From Erythrobacter sp. (lineage in GTDB: Bacteria > Pseudomonadota > Alphaproteobacteria > Sphingomonadales > Sphingomonadaceae), in NCBI GenBank assembly GCA_030148605.1, contig JASBTD010000055.1:58747-122746 (forward strand): a stretch of 64,000 nt of DNA, given 5' to 3'. Positions within the stretch are counted from its first letter, which is position 1. Every line of letters starts with the position of its first letter. Positions 9,494 to 18,705 of this stretch are shown in pieces. Below the pieces are notes generated by a model. It ran no database searches and was not told where the DNA came from. It saw only the letters and a program-made list of their open reading frames with translations. Both the position numbers and the translations under genes were made by a program.

Positions 9494-9777
9494 CACTTCT
9501 TCTCCTTCTTCTTGTACATCGCCAGCATGCGCTCGGTCACGGCGAACCCGCCGAAGATATTGACGCTGGCGAGCACCACGCCAAACAGCCCGAGCCATTT
9601 GGCCACATCGCTACCAGCCTCAGCCGACGCAATCAGCGCGCCGACGATAATCACCGAGCTGATCGCATTGGTCACCGCCATCAGCGGCGTGTGCAGCGCG
9701 GGGGTGACCGACCACACCACATAATAGCCGACGAAGCACGCCAGCACGAAGATCGACAAGATACTGATGAAGTCCAC
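9493..9777 (-). CDS. NAD(P) transhydrogenase alpha subunit, membrane part
   Basis: A 94-residue protein equal to the C-terminal membrane domain of one-piece PntA. It has three hydrophobic segments with the conserved TPALHTPLMAVTNAISSVI stretch. The split alpha subunit is usual in alphaproteobacteria. It starts with GTG at 9777, which overlaps the TAG stop of the DUF559 gene by one base. The GGGGAGG seven bases before this start belongs to the inverted-repeat arm at the end of the DUF559 unit, so the inserted element seems to provide the ribosome-binding site. Confidence 0.94.
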   Translation of the reverse strand: MDFISILSIFVLACFVGYYVVWSVTPALHTPLMAVTNAISSVIIVGALIASAEAGSDVAKWLGLFGVVLASVNIFGGFAVTERMLAMYKKKEKK

Positions 9778-10247
9778 TAACCAGCCTCCCCGGTACGGGG
9801 AGGGGGACCAGCCGCAGGCTGGTGGAGGGGATTAGCCATCCGCGCAACAATCGCTTCAGCGGCATCATCCGCATCGGCCAGCACGCGAGCAGCGGTTACC
9901 CGCAAGACCCTGAACCCGTTTTCCTTAAGAAACGACACGCGACGTTCGTCAAACTTTGCGCGGTCGAGATTATCGTGTGCACTGCCATCGACTTCGACGA
10001 TGAAGCGCTCGGACAGGCAGCAGAAGTCGGCGATATACGGCCCGACGGGATGTTGCCTGCGAAACTTGTAGCCGCCAGGGCGCTGACGGAGGCATTGCCA
10101 GAGCATGCGCTCGGGCTTTGACATAGCCTTGCGCAGCTGTCGGGCACGAACGACTTCGGATCTGGCGACAAATTTGGAGTCCCCTCCACCACGCTTCGCG
10201 CGGTCCCCCTCCCCGTTCCGGGGAGGCTGGGTGTCGCCAAGGATCAA
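9777..10247 (-). CDS. DUF559 endonuclease-like protein inside the pnt operon
   Basis: A DUF559 protein of the restriction-endonuclease-like (Vsr-related) fold. The core runs from QLRKAMSKPERMLW through GYKFRRQHPVGPYIADFCC to VEVDGSAHD and the ENGFRVLR segment. D (IADF) and E/D (VEVDG) match the expected metal positions. The biochemical role of the family is not settled. The likely start is TTG at 10247, overlapping the pntA stop (TTGA), which makes 156 residues; the domain itself begins near residue 35. N- and C-terminal tails are encoded by G/C-rich inverted-repeat arms. Its place between pntA and the membrane alpha subunit is unusual and suggests a mobile unit that inserted without breaking translation coupling. 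Confidence 0.82.
   Translation of the reverse strand: MILGDTQPPRNGEGDRAKRGGGDSKFVARSEVVRARQLRKAMSKPERMLWQCLRQRPGGYKFRRQHPVGPYIADFCCLSERFIVEVDGSAHDNLDRAKFDERRVSFLKENGFRVLRVTAARVLADADDAAEAIVARMANPLHQPAAGPPPRTGEAG
9783..9833. repeat. Inverted-repeat arm at the 3' end of the DUF559 unit
   Basis: Two adjacent hairpins (CCTCCCCG-GTA-CGGGGAGG, then CCAGCC-GCA-GGCTGG), followed by GGAGGGGATT. The sequence encodes the last residues of the DUF559 protein and carries the GGGGAGG before the GTG of the next gene. It resembles the left part of the element at 45619-45755. Confidence 0.8.
10177..10230. repeat. Inverted-repeat arm at the 5' end of the DUF559 unit
   Basis: Starts GAGTCCCCTCCACCACGC and ends in a CCTCCCCG-TTC-CGGGGAGG hairpin. 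It encodes the N-terminal tail of the DUF559 protein (GDTQPPRNGEGD on the minus strand). Nearly the same 52 bases occur at 45703-45754 with only about five changes. Confidence 0.8.
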
Positions 10248-11371
10248 CTTGAAAGCCTCTCATTGACGATCTCGCCGCCTTGCGTCAGACGCACGGCATC
10301 GCCAATCTCTTCGTCGAGCACCGGCTTACCCGCTTCCTTGTCCCAGAATGCCGAGAGGAAGTTGTAGAGATTGCGCGCGAACAGCGCCGAGCTGTCAGGC
10401 GCGAGCGATGCAGGCGTGTTCGAATAGCCCATGATGGTCACGCCGTGGCGCACCACCAATTCATCGGGCTTGCTGCCTTCGACATTGCCGCCCTGCGCCA
10501 CCGCGAGATCGAAGATCACACTGCCGGGCTTCATCGTCTTGATCTGCTCGTCACTGATCAACCGCGGCGCGGCGCGCCCCGGGATCAGCGCGGTCGTGAT
10601 CACGATATCCTGCTTGGCGATATGGCCGGACACCAGCTCGGCCTGCGCCTTCTGGTATTCCTCGCTCATTTCGGTGGCGTAGCCGCCAGAGCCTTCGCCT
10701 TCGATCCCTTCGACGCTTTCGACAAAGATCGGCTTCGCGCCCAGCGACTGGATCTGCTCCTTCGTCGCGCTGCGAACGTCAGTCGCGCTTACTTGCGCGC
10801 CCAGACGCTTGGCAGTCGCAATCGCTTGCAACCCCGCAACGCCCACCCCCATGATGAACACGCGCGCGGCCTGAACCGTGCCAGCCGCCGTCATCATCAT
10901 CGGAAATGCGCGGCCATAGGTGTCCGCCGCTGCGATCACTGCCTTGTAGCCTGAGAGGTTGGATTGGCTCGAAAGCACATCCATGCTCTGCGCGCGCGTA
11001 ATGCGCGGCATGAATTCCATCGACAGAGCTTCCAGCCCTGCCTTGGCATAGGCCTCGACGCGATCTTTCTGGCCGAACGGATCAAACGTTGCGGCAACCC
11101 ATGCGCCCGGTTTCGCCCCGCTGAGCAATTCGACATCGGGTGCTTGCACGCCCAGCACGATATCCGCGCCTTTGACAGTGTCTGCGGCCGAGCCCAGGCT
11201 GGCCCCCGCATCGGCATAATCCGCATCGCTGATCGAAGCTGTTTCGCCTGCGCCGCTTTCTACCGCCAGTTCCGCCCCCAGCGATGCAAATTTCTTGACC
11301 GTCTCAGGCGTGATCGCAACGCGCCGCTCACCAGCAGCGCGCTCCTTCAAAACCGCTATGCGCAATGCCAC
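10244..11371 (-). CDS. pntA: NAD(P) transhydrogenase alpha subunit, NAD-binding part
   Basis: The soluble NAD(H)-binding domain (dI) of the transhydrogenase alpha subunit, 375 residues, of the alanine-dehydrogenase/PNT fold. N-terminal VLKERAAGERRVAITPE and the mid-protein GVGVAGLQAIATAKRLGA dinucleotide motif (about residue 174) are clear, as is the RSATKEQ mobile-loop-side segment. It lacks the membrane part, which is a separate gene further down. Upstream, four bases away, lies the small oxidase-like peptide gene, so the transcript probably begins near 11500. The stop overlaps the TTG of the DUF559 gene. Confidence 0.95.
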   Translation of the reverse strand: MALRIAVLKERAAGERRVAITPETVKKFASLGAELAVESGAGETASISDADYADAGASLGSAADTVKGADIVLGVQAPDVELLSGAKPGAWVAATFDPFGQKDRVEAYAKAGLEALSMEFMPRITRAQSMDVLSSQSNLSGYKAVIAAADTYGRAFPMMMTAAGTVQAARVFIMGVGVAGLQAIATAKRLGAQVSATDVRSATKEQIQSLGAKPIFVESVEGIEGEGSGGYATEMSEEYQKAQAELVSGHIAKQDIVITTALIPGRAAPRLISDEQIKTMKPGSVIFDLAVAQGGNVEGSKPDELVVRHGVTIMGYSNTPASLAPDSSALFARNLYNFLSAFWDKEAGKPVLDEEIGDAVRLTQGGEIVNERLSS

Positions 11372-11375
11372 AGTC

Positions 11376-11498
11376 TTATTCAGCGATCAGAGCGATAACG
11401 ATCAAAGTGGCGATCGCAATCACCGGAATCGCCCATTTGAGCATGGAAATGAAGCCGCCATAGGTCTTTTCAGCCGATTTCATGTCATGCGAAGCCAT
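11376..11498 (-). CDS. aa3-type cytochrome c oxidase subunit IV-like small membrane protein
   Basis: A 40-residue protein with a charged N-terminal half (MASHDMKSAEKTYGGF) and one membrane helix (about residues 20-39). The pattern SAEKTYGGFISMLKW is that of the bacterial aa3-oxidase subunit IV family, a tiny accessory subunit of the oxidase in alphaproteobacteria. It is four bases upstream of pntA, an arrangement seen in relatives, and is probably the first gene of the operon. It is too short for standard gene cutoffs and easily missed. Confidence 0.8.
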   Translation of the reverse strand: MASHDMKSAEKTYGGFISMLKWAIPVIAIATLIVIALIAE

Positions 11499-11655
11499 TA
11501 ACGCGTCCCCTGCGTAAAAGTTAACAATGGCGGACGCTCTATCGTGCAATGCGCCGCGCCACAAGTGACAGCGAAACCCCCTATCAGCCTTAATAGGGTC
11601 TTTACCCGATGCCGCTATTCCAGTGCCCTGTTTCACAGTGGGACGTTTCGCAGGC

Positions 11656-13074
11656 ATGACGACGGGCGAGCAGCGAGTATTGATGCTGATTGACGATGAA
11701 CCGGCACAATGTCGGCTCATCGCAGCGCTCGCCGCGCGCGAGGGATGGCGCACGATCATCGCCGGCGATCCTGACACGGCTATTGCCATGCTCGGCACTC
11801 GCGACGGGATGCGGCTTTCTGCCATCATTCTCGACCAATGGGTGCCCGGCGACGATGCCTGCCAGCTGATCGAGGAATTGAAGCGCCGTCGCCCCGCGCT
11901 GCCAATCCTGATGCTGACCACCAGCTCTTCACCGCTGCTCGCGGTCGAAGCCATGCGCGCAGGGGCAACCGACTATCTGATCAAGCCGATTGCGCCCGAT
12001 AGCCTGCTTGAAGCCTTGCGTAGCGCGACAGAGGAACAAGCACCGCAGGACGAGCTTCAGCCGCTGACTGAAAAGATCAGTGCCAAGCTGGATTTTGACG
12101 CAATGGTCGGCACCGCACCCGGGTTCCGCACAGCGCTGGCGCAGGCCGCAAAGGCCGCACGCGGTCACAGCCATGTCCTGATCGAGGGCGAAAGCGGAAC
12201 GGGCAAGGAAATGCTGATGCGGGCGATGCATGCGGCGAGCCCGCGCGCGAAAAGCCCGCTGCGCATCATCAATCTGGCAGGCGTTCCCGCCAATTCGATC
12301 GAATCGGCGCTGTTCGGGCATGAGCCAGGCGCATTTGCCGGGGCTTTCGACCGCCAAATCGGCGCTATGCAGCAATGCGACGGCGGCACGCTGGTGCTTG
12401 ATGAAGTCGATCGTCTGAATTCAGAGGTTCAGGCCAAACTCCGCGAAGTGCTCGACAGCGGTATTGTGCGCCCGCTGGGTGCGACTCACGGTTTCCGGGT
12501 CGATGTGCGGCTGCTGAGTGCGAGCAATTTTTGCCTTGAAGAGCTTGCCAAGGGCAAGACGTTCGACGCCGGCCTGCTGGCGCATCTTTCGCAGACGAAG
12601 ATCACTTTGCCCCCGCTGCGCGAACGCGCGGGCGACATTCCCGCGCTTACCCGCCATTTCCTTGGGCGGATCGGCGAGCAGCCGGGCCTTAGGCACCTCT
12701 CCATCGCTGACAGCGCGCTGAGCCTGCTCAAAGCCTATGACTGGCCCGGCAATGTCCGCCAATTGCAAGCGGTGCTGTTCCGCGCGGCGGTGTTCTGCGA
12801 CCAGGAAACGCTGACCGCAGAGAGTTTCCCGCAACTGCGCGAACTGCTTGGTGAACTTATCGACGAGCCAGGCGAGAACCACGATGGTGCGGGCGTCCTG
12901 CTTTACACTGAAGATGGCAATCTTCGCCCGCTCGAAGAAATCGAAGCCGACGTTATCCGCCTGGCCATCGGACATTATCGCGGGCGCATGACGGAGGTTG
13001 CGCGCAGGCTCGGCATCGGGCGCTCGACGCTTTACCGCAAGCTCGCCGATCTGGGGATCGATAACGCAGCCTGA
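11656..13074 (+). CDS. NtrC-family response regulator with a degenerate GAFTGA loop
   Basis: A 472-residue three-domain regulator. The receiver domain has DDE near residue 15 and the phospho-acceptor Asp in [11 protein letters not shown]. The AAA+ domain has Walker A GESGTGKE, Walker [11 protein letters not shown] and an arginine-finger region [10 protein letters not shown] Fis-type helix-turn-helix closes the protein ([19 protein letters not shown]). The sigma-54 contact loop reads GAFAGA instead of GAFTGA, so normal sigma-54 activation is doubtful. No sensor kinase is adjacent. The start at 11656 (MTTGEQ) was preferred to one 11 codons upstream because the receiver fold begins right after it. 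Confidence 0.88.
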   Translation: MTTGEQRVLMLIDDEPAQCRLIAALAAREGWRTIIAGDPDTAIAMLGTRDGMRLSAIILDQWVPGDDACQLIEELKRRRPALPILMLTTSSSPLLAVEAMRAGATDYLIKPIAPDSLLEALRSATEEQAPQDELQPLTEKISAKLDFDAMVGTAPGFRTALAQAAKAARGHSHVLIEGESGTGKEMLMRAMHAASPRAKSPLRIINLAGVPANSIESALFGHEPGAFAGAFDRQIGAMQQCDGGTLVLDEVDRLNSEVQAKLREVLDSGIVRPLGATHGFRVDVRLLSASNFCLEELAKGKTFDAGLLAHLSQTKITLPPLRERAGDIPALTRHFLGRIGEQPGLRHLSIADSALSLLKAYDWPGNVRQLQAVLFRAAVFCDQETLTAESFPQLRELLGELIDEPGENHDGAGVLLYTEDGNLRPLEEIEADVIRLAIGHYRGRMTEVARRLGIGRSTLYRKLADLGIDNAA

Positions 13075-13124
13075 AGGCTGCAGGGGCATCGACAACACGG
13101 CCTGATCCGCCTAGCCCTTGCGGC

Positions 13125-13907
13125 ATGGCAAAGCTGACAAACAAGATTTGTGTTGTAACCGGCGGCGCGCGCGGGATCGGTCGGGGCATCTGCGAAGCCT
13201 TCACCCGCGAAGGCGCGCAAGTCGTGCTCACGGATATCAACGTGGACGAAGGGCAATCCGCAGCCCGCGAAATTGGCTGCGAATTCATCGAGCTAGACGT
13301 GCGCGAGGAAGCGCATTGGGACCGCTTGGCTGAGGCACATCCGGTGATCGACGTGCTCGTGAACAATGCCGGTATCACCGGGTTCGAGGCTTCGCCCGGT
13401 CCGCATGATCCGGAGAATGCCTCGCTGGCAGATTGGCACGCCGTCCATGCGGTCAACACCGATGGCACCTTCCTTGGTTGCCGCTATGCGCTGAAGGCGA
13501 TGAAGGGCCAAGGGACCGGCTCTATCATCAACATGTCGTCCCGGTCAGGCCTGGTCGGCATTCCCGGCGCCGCGGCTTATGCCGCGAGCAAGGCAGCAAT
13601 CCGCAATCACTCCAAGTCAGTCGCGCTCTATGCCGCACAGCACGGATGGGCGATCCGTTGCAATTCGGTGCACCCTGCCGCAGTCCTCACGCCCATGTGG
13701 GAGACGCTCTTGGGCGACGGGCCTGACCTGGAAGAGCGCAAGGCCGCGATGGTCAAGGACACGCCGCTCAAACGCTTTGGCACGATCGAGGAAGTCGCTG
13801 AATTGTGCGTTTACTTGGCCAGCGATGACAGCGCTTATATGACCGGCAGCGAGCTCACGCTGGATGGCGGCTTGCTGGCAGGCAGCGCTGCGTCTCCCGG
13901 CGACTAA
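13125..13907 (+). CDS. SDR-family oxidoreductase
   Basis: A classical short-chain dehydrogenase/reductase of 260 residues. It shows the cofactor motif TGGARGIG (residues 12-19), NNAG (about residue 83), the catalytic Ser in NMSSRSG and YAASK (Tyr and Lys). The acidic residue after the second beta strand (LTDIN) points to NAD(H) rather than NADP(H). The substrate is unknown. It lies 50 bases downstream of the NtrC-like gene on the same strand and converges with a phosphatase gene. Confidence 0.9.
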   Translation: MAKLTNKICVVTGGARGIGRGICEAFTREGAQVVLTDINVDEGQSAAREIGCEFIELDVREEAHWDRLAEAHPVIDVLVNNAGITGFEASPGPHDPENASLADWHAVHAVNTDGTFLGCRYALKAMKGQGTGSIINMSSRSGLVGIPGAAAYAASKAAIRNHSKSVALYAAQHGWAIRCNSVHPAAVLTPMWETLLGDGPDLEERKAAMVKDTPLKRFGTIEEVAELCVYLASDDSAYMTGSELTLDGGLLAGSAASPGD

Positions 13908-13935
13908 CACGGCGACTAGGAGAGCTGCCCCGCGC

Positions 13936-15081
13936 TTACCACTTCACAGTCTGCGTTACGCGCGTTTCGCCCTGGCTGCCGCGCAGGCTCAGCGTCACTT
14001 CTTCCTTGCGCCAATCGATCTCTACCAGGCCAAAATTCTCTTCCGAGATGAAATCCGTCAACCGCTTGGGATCAGGTTCGCGCGCGGTGTTACGCTCGGT
14101 CGAAGAGAAGGAATAATTCATCGAGCTACTGGTCAGCTCCCACAGCTGCTCGCCTGCCGCTTCGGGCGCTTCACTGTAGATCCCGCCTGCGTGGCGATCG
14201 CCAGAGAGCAGCACCAGCCCGCTGTCCTCGCGCGCGGCGAGCATGCGATAGAGCTTGTCACGCTCGAGCGGCAGGTTTTCCCATGCCTCATAATCATGCG
14301 CATCGGTCAGCACCTGGATCGAGGAGACAACGATGCGCAAATCCGCGGGCTTGGCCAGTTCCTGTTCCAGCCATTGCCATTGCGCCTCGCCCAGCATGGT
14401 CTTCGAGGCATCATCGCTCGGCATGTATGGGCCAAGCGGCGGGCGTTCGTCCTGATATGGCAAGGTTTCCAGATCAGAGCGGAAGAAGCGCGTGTCGAGC
14501 GTGATGATCTGCGTGACCTTGCCGTCTTCGCCGAACATGCGGCTCTCATACACACCGGGCCGCGATTTCACTTCGTCTGACGATTGCCAGAACGTCTCGA
14601 AGATGGTTTCCGACCAGCCGCGATAGGTGAAGCTGGCACCGCCATCGTTAAAGCCATAGTCATGGTCATCCCAGGTGATCATCATCGGCACTTTGCTGCG
14701 GAATTCGGCCAGTTCGGGCGTTCCGGCCATTACTCCGTATGCCTCGCGCAAAGTGGTGAGCGCAGCATCGCCATCCCACCCCTGATCGCCATAATTGTTG
14801 TCACCAATGAACAGAAAGATGTCCGGATCGGTCGCCGCGATCTGCGCCCACATATGCTGGCTACGCGACTGGTGGTTACAGCTGCCAAAGGCAATCCGCG
14901 TCAAAGTGTGGTCATGCGCAAGCGACACATTCGCCGGCGCGACCGGCAGGTCCACGCTTTCAGCCAGCTTGGCATAGTATGGCGCGAGCAGCTCTTCAGC
15001 TGACAGCTCGACCTCATTGCCAGCCGCAAGCGGCGCAGCGAGCAGTGTTACAGCGGCAATGGCGAGAGCGGATTTACGCAT
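13936..15081 (-). CDS. PhoD-like alkaline phosphatase D family protein, exported
   Basis: A 381-residue metallophosphoesterase with a signal peptide (MRKSALAIAAVTLLAAPLAAG). Metal-ligand motifs are GSCNHQSRSQHMW, FIGDNNYGD, ITWDDHDYG and LLSGDRHAGG, as in PhoD phosphodi/monoesterases. A Tat twin-arginine motif, common in PhoD, is not seen, so export is probably by Sec. The likely role is periplasmic phosphate-ester cleavage. No Pho box was identified upstream. It converges with the SDR gene with only 28 bases between. Confidence 0.87.
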   Translation of the reverse strand: MRKSALAIAAVTLLAAPLAAGNEVELSAEELLAPYYAKLAESVDLPVAPANVSLAHDHTLTRIAFGSCNHQSRSQHMWAQIAATDPDIFLFIGDNNYGDQGWDGDAALTTLREAYGVMAGTPELAEFRSKVPMMITWDDHDYGFNDGGASFTYRGWSETIFETFWQSSDEVKSRPGVYESRMFGEDGKVTQIITLDTRFFRSDLETLPYQDERPPLGPYMPSDDASKTMLGEAQWQWLEQELAKPADLRIVVSSIQVLTDAHDYEAWENLPLERDKLYRMLAAREDSGLVLLSGDRHAGGIYSEAPEAAGEQLWELTSSSMNYSFSSTERNTAREPDPKRLTDFISEENFGLVEIDWRKEEVTLSLRGSQGETRVTQTVKW

Positions 15082-15150
15082 GGGGGTTCCTCAAGTTTGA
15101 CTGATCGTGTGCCTCATGCCCGCGATCCATGACCGATTCAAGAAACAGCG

Positions 15151-16263
15151 CTAACCTTCGGGAAGTTCCGCGAAATCGGTCAGCGCTGCATCGCGAAGCC
15201 CGCGCCATACGTTGCGCGCCTGCACCGTCTCCGCCACATCATGCACGCGAAGTATCTGCACACCTGCATTCATGCCGGCGATTGCCAGCACGAGCGATCC
15301 GCCCAACCGCTGGTCAGCCTCGGCTTCGTTTGACAGCGCGCCGATCATGCGCTTGCGGCTAGCCCCCAGCAAGAGCGGCTGGCCCAGCGCGTGGAACATG
15401 GCCATCGCGTTCATCAGCGCGAGATTGTCTGCCAGCGATTTGCCAAAGCCGATGCCCGGATCAAGCACGATGTTCGCGCGCGAGATACCCGCCGCCACGG
15501 CGGCATCGCGGCGTTCCTTCAGCCAGTCAAACACATCGAACACCACGCTTTCATACGCGGCGTTGGAATGCAGGTCTTCGCCGTCACCGGGGGCATGCAT
15601 CAGCACGACGGGGCAACCGCGCTTCGCAGCAAGCTCGAAACTGCGCGGATCGTGCCGCATCGCGGACACGTCATTGGCGATATGCGCCCCTGCATCAAGC
15701 GCGGCTTCGAGCACGCCTGCACGACGCGTGTCGACGCTGATCGCTGCGCCCATCGCGCTGCAATATTCGACTGCGGGCAGCACACGGTCTTTCTCGTCAC
15801 CTTCCCAGGTCGCCGCCGCGCCTGGCCGCGTGCTTTCCCCGCCGATGTCGATGATCGCCGCGCCGGCTTCCAGCATGGCGCTCGCATGCGCCCTGCCTGC
15901 TTCAGGATTGTCGAGGAACTCGCCCCCATCGCTGAAGCTGTCCGGCGTGACATTGAGGATGCCCATCACTTGCGGCTGGTCGAGCCGGATGGTGCGCTCG
16001 CCCAGCTGCAACGCCGGGTGCTTCAATGTGAGATTGGTCAGCTGCGCCTGCGCATCTTCGGATACGCTGTCCGGCAGCCTGGCGAACACTTCGGCAATGC
16101 TCTCTGCATTGCACAGCCAGCGATCCACCGTCTGGCCATCGCGGCGCAGGATCACCGCAAAGCGGTGGGCATAGACCATGCCGCCCGCAAGCCGGATCAC
16201 CTTGCCATCCTCATGCTGAGGGCCCGGGGCAAAGCCGATCGGGCGGATGTAGATCTTATCCAT
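15151..16263 (-). CDS. folP: Dihydropteroate synthase
   Basis: Joins 4-aminobenzoate to the pterin diphosphate in folate synthesis and is the sulfonamide target. The catalytic TIM barrel shows GILNVTPDSFSDGG (about residue 130), DIGGESTRPGA and the ISVDTRRAGV strand. At 370 residues it is about 90 longer than the minimal enzyme because of an N-terminal extension, usual in Sphingomonadales. The start at 16263 (MDKIYIRPIGF) was chosen because the upstream in-frame extension is encoded by a palindromic repeat. Confidence 0.95.
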   Translation of the reverse strand: MDKIYIRPIGFAPGPQHEDGKVIRLAGGMVYAHRFAVILRRDGQTVDRWLCNAESIAEVFARLPDSVSEDAQAQLTNLTLKHPALQLGERTIRLDQPQVMGILNVTPDSFSDGGEFLDNPEAGRAHASAMLEAGAAIIDIGGESTRPGAAATWEGDEKDRVLPAVEYCSAMGAAISVDTRRAGVLEAALDAGAHIANDVSAMRHDPRSFELAAKRGCPVVLMHAPGDGEDLHSNAAYESVVFDVFDWLKERRDAAVAAGISRANIVLDPGIGFGKSLADNLALMNAMAMFHALGQPLLLGASRKRMIGALSNEAEADQRLGGSLVLAIAGMNAGVQILRVHDVAETVQARNVWRGLRDAALTDFAELPEG

Positions 16264-16270
16264 AGACTTA

Positions 16271-16342
16271 GCCCCCGCACCGGCGGGGGCCTCCCTCAAT
16301 ATCGTTCGATCTGGCGGCCTGAGATCCCCGCCTTCGCGGGGA
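16271..16342. repeat. Double-hairpin palindromic element, same family as the one inside fmt
   Basis: Two hairpins (GCCCCCGC-ACCG-GCGGGGGC at 16271-16290 and TCCCCGC-CTTC-GCGGGGA at 16325-16342) joined by an AT-richer linker. In reverse complement it follows the same plan as 47243-47301 inside fmt: GTCCCCGCGAAGGCGGGGA, linker, GGAG, second hairpin. It lies between folP and the toxin gene. Confidence 0.8.
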
Positions 16343-16527
16343 CTCGCATGCCCCAAATCCTACAGGATGGAACACATGGAACACTGTCCATGGGGCGAAA
16401 AAACTTGAGGCTTTCAATCGCGCTTTGTTGGAATGTTGGGAAGAGGCAAATGCGCGCATTCCACGGGTCTATCGCGAGAAGCGCGTGTAGGACAGTATAT
16501 CGATCATGTGGTGCCAATAGCCAATGG

Positions 16528-16818
16528 TCACAGATGGCGCTCGAAATCCATGCTCTGGTGGAGGACTCTTACGATCAGCACCGCATCCTGCGTCGGGATG
16601 TAGAAGATCACATGCGCCTGTTGACGAATACGGCGCAGGCCCGGCGCAAGTTCGCCCGCACTGCGCCCCAGCATCGGGTTTTCAAGCAGTGAGCCAAAAC
16701 AGGCCCGAAACTGGTCGCGGTATTTGCGCGCCTCCTCGACGCCGAATTCCGCAATGGTGAAGTCAGCGATGTCAGCAAGATCGTGTGCAGCCCTTCGGCT
16801 GAGGCGCAATTCACGCAT
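16528..16818 (-). CDS. parE: ParE/RelE-type toxin
   Basis: A 96-residue RelE/ParE-superfamily toxin. The LSRRAAHDLADIADFT start, the central FGSLLENPMLGR and the C-terminal FYIPTQDAVLIVRVLHQ are typical of ParE, which poisons DNA gyrase. The start (MRELRLS at 16818) overlaps the antitoxin 3' end by eight bases, and the antitoxin comes first as expected for parDE. The residues that set ParE versus RelE activity cannot be judged from sequence alone. Confidence 0.87.
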   Translation of the reverse strand: MRELRLSRRAAHDLADIADFTIAEFGVEEARKYRDQFRACFGSLLENPMLGRSAGELAPGLRRIRQQAHVIFYIPTQDAVLIVRVLHQSMDFERHL

Positions 16819-17059
16819 CAGCGGCGCGGCGCTCCGCTTCGGACCAGATCGCATCCAGCGTGCGATCGCTCACGCCGCTTTCCAGACCTTCGGCAATCGC
16901 TTTCTTCAGCTCCGATAGCTTCGCATGTCCTTCCTGATCGCGCCGCACGAGCTCGCGGATGTATTCGCTGTCATTTGTATAATCGCCCTGCGCGATCTGA
17001 CGCTTGATCCACGCATTCTGTGGACCGCTTAGCGTGATGGTTTTGCGGACGGTGGACAT
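16811..17059 (-). CDS. parD: ParD-type antitoxin
   Basis: An 82-residue ribbon-helix-helix protein. The N-terminal RKTITLSGPQNAWIKRQIAQG with YTNDSEYIRELVRR is the CopG/ParD DNA-binding fold. The acidic, Ala-rich C-terminal part would wrap around the toxin. A strong AAGGAG site lies before the ATG. It should bind ParE and repress its own promoter in the 60-100 bases upstream. Confidence 0.88.
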   Translation of the reverse strand: MSTVRKTITLSGPQNAWIKRQIAQGDYTNDSEYIRELVRRDQEGHAKLSELKKAIAEGLESGVSDRTLDAIWSEAERRAADA

Positions 17060-17209
17060 CGCTTGCTCCTTCCATGCGAAGGTATCATACTATTGGTGCA
17101 GATTGCAATTGACTGGATTGTCCTATGGACAGATTCGTTACCCGGCGTTCGCGGGAATGACGAAAGAGGCGAATCCGCTTACAACCCATTGCGGTTATTA
17201 TACATTTTC

Positions 17210-17310
17210 GTCACCCTGAACTTGTTTCAGGGTCCATTGGTGCGATCGCACCTGCGGTTTGGGAAGGCACAATGGATGCTGAAACGAGTTCAGCATGACG
17301 AACTTTGATA
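17210..17310. repeat. 100-bp double stem-loop repeat, copy A
   Basis: Contains CCCTGAACTTGTTTCAGGG and TGCTGAAACGAGTTCAGCA stem-loops joined by a GGTGCGATCGCACC palindrome. An almost identical copy in inverted orientation lies at 27648-27748, with only one substitution and one single-base indel seen. The flanking 17310-17340 region carries a fragment (TGTCCGCTTTCCACCC) that also turns up near 52430. Confidence 0.9.
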
Positions 17311-17353
17311 TGTCCGCTTTCCACCCAATTGCTGACGTTCGCGTACTGCTGCC

Positions 17354-18493
<1,140 letters not shown>

Positions 18494-18535
18494 TTACCCC
18501 TCATAATGCCCAGACGGCAAAGTTATCCACAGGGT

Positions 18536-18688
18536 GAGTCCATCCGGACTCTGCGTCAAGCACAAAGCGATAAGGGGTTATGGTTAATTCCGCGTTAGCT
18601 ATGACGGAACAAAAAGAGTCCCGCACAAGATATTGAGTCCCTTGGGGTTTGCGAGACTCAATATCGTGGTGTGTTGCGCCGAGGACTC
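18536..18688. promoter_or_regulatory. GANTC cluster and inverted repeat upstream of ccrM
   Basis: Six GANTC sites start at 18536, 18547, 18616, 18635, 18655 and 18684. Two of them sit in the arms of an 11-base inverted repeat (GATATTGAGTC ... GACTCAATATC) spanning about 18629-18665. Chance would give fewer than one site in 153 bases. In Caulobacter, methylation of promoter GANTC sites affects ccrM transcription; a similar autoregulation here is inference. Confidence 0.75.
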
Positions 18689-18705
18689 AGGCTTCGATCA
18701 GATTG

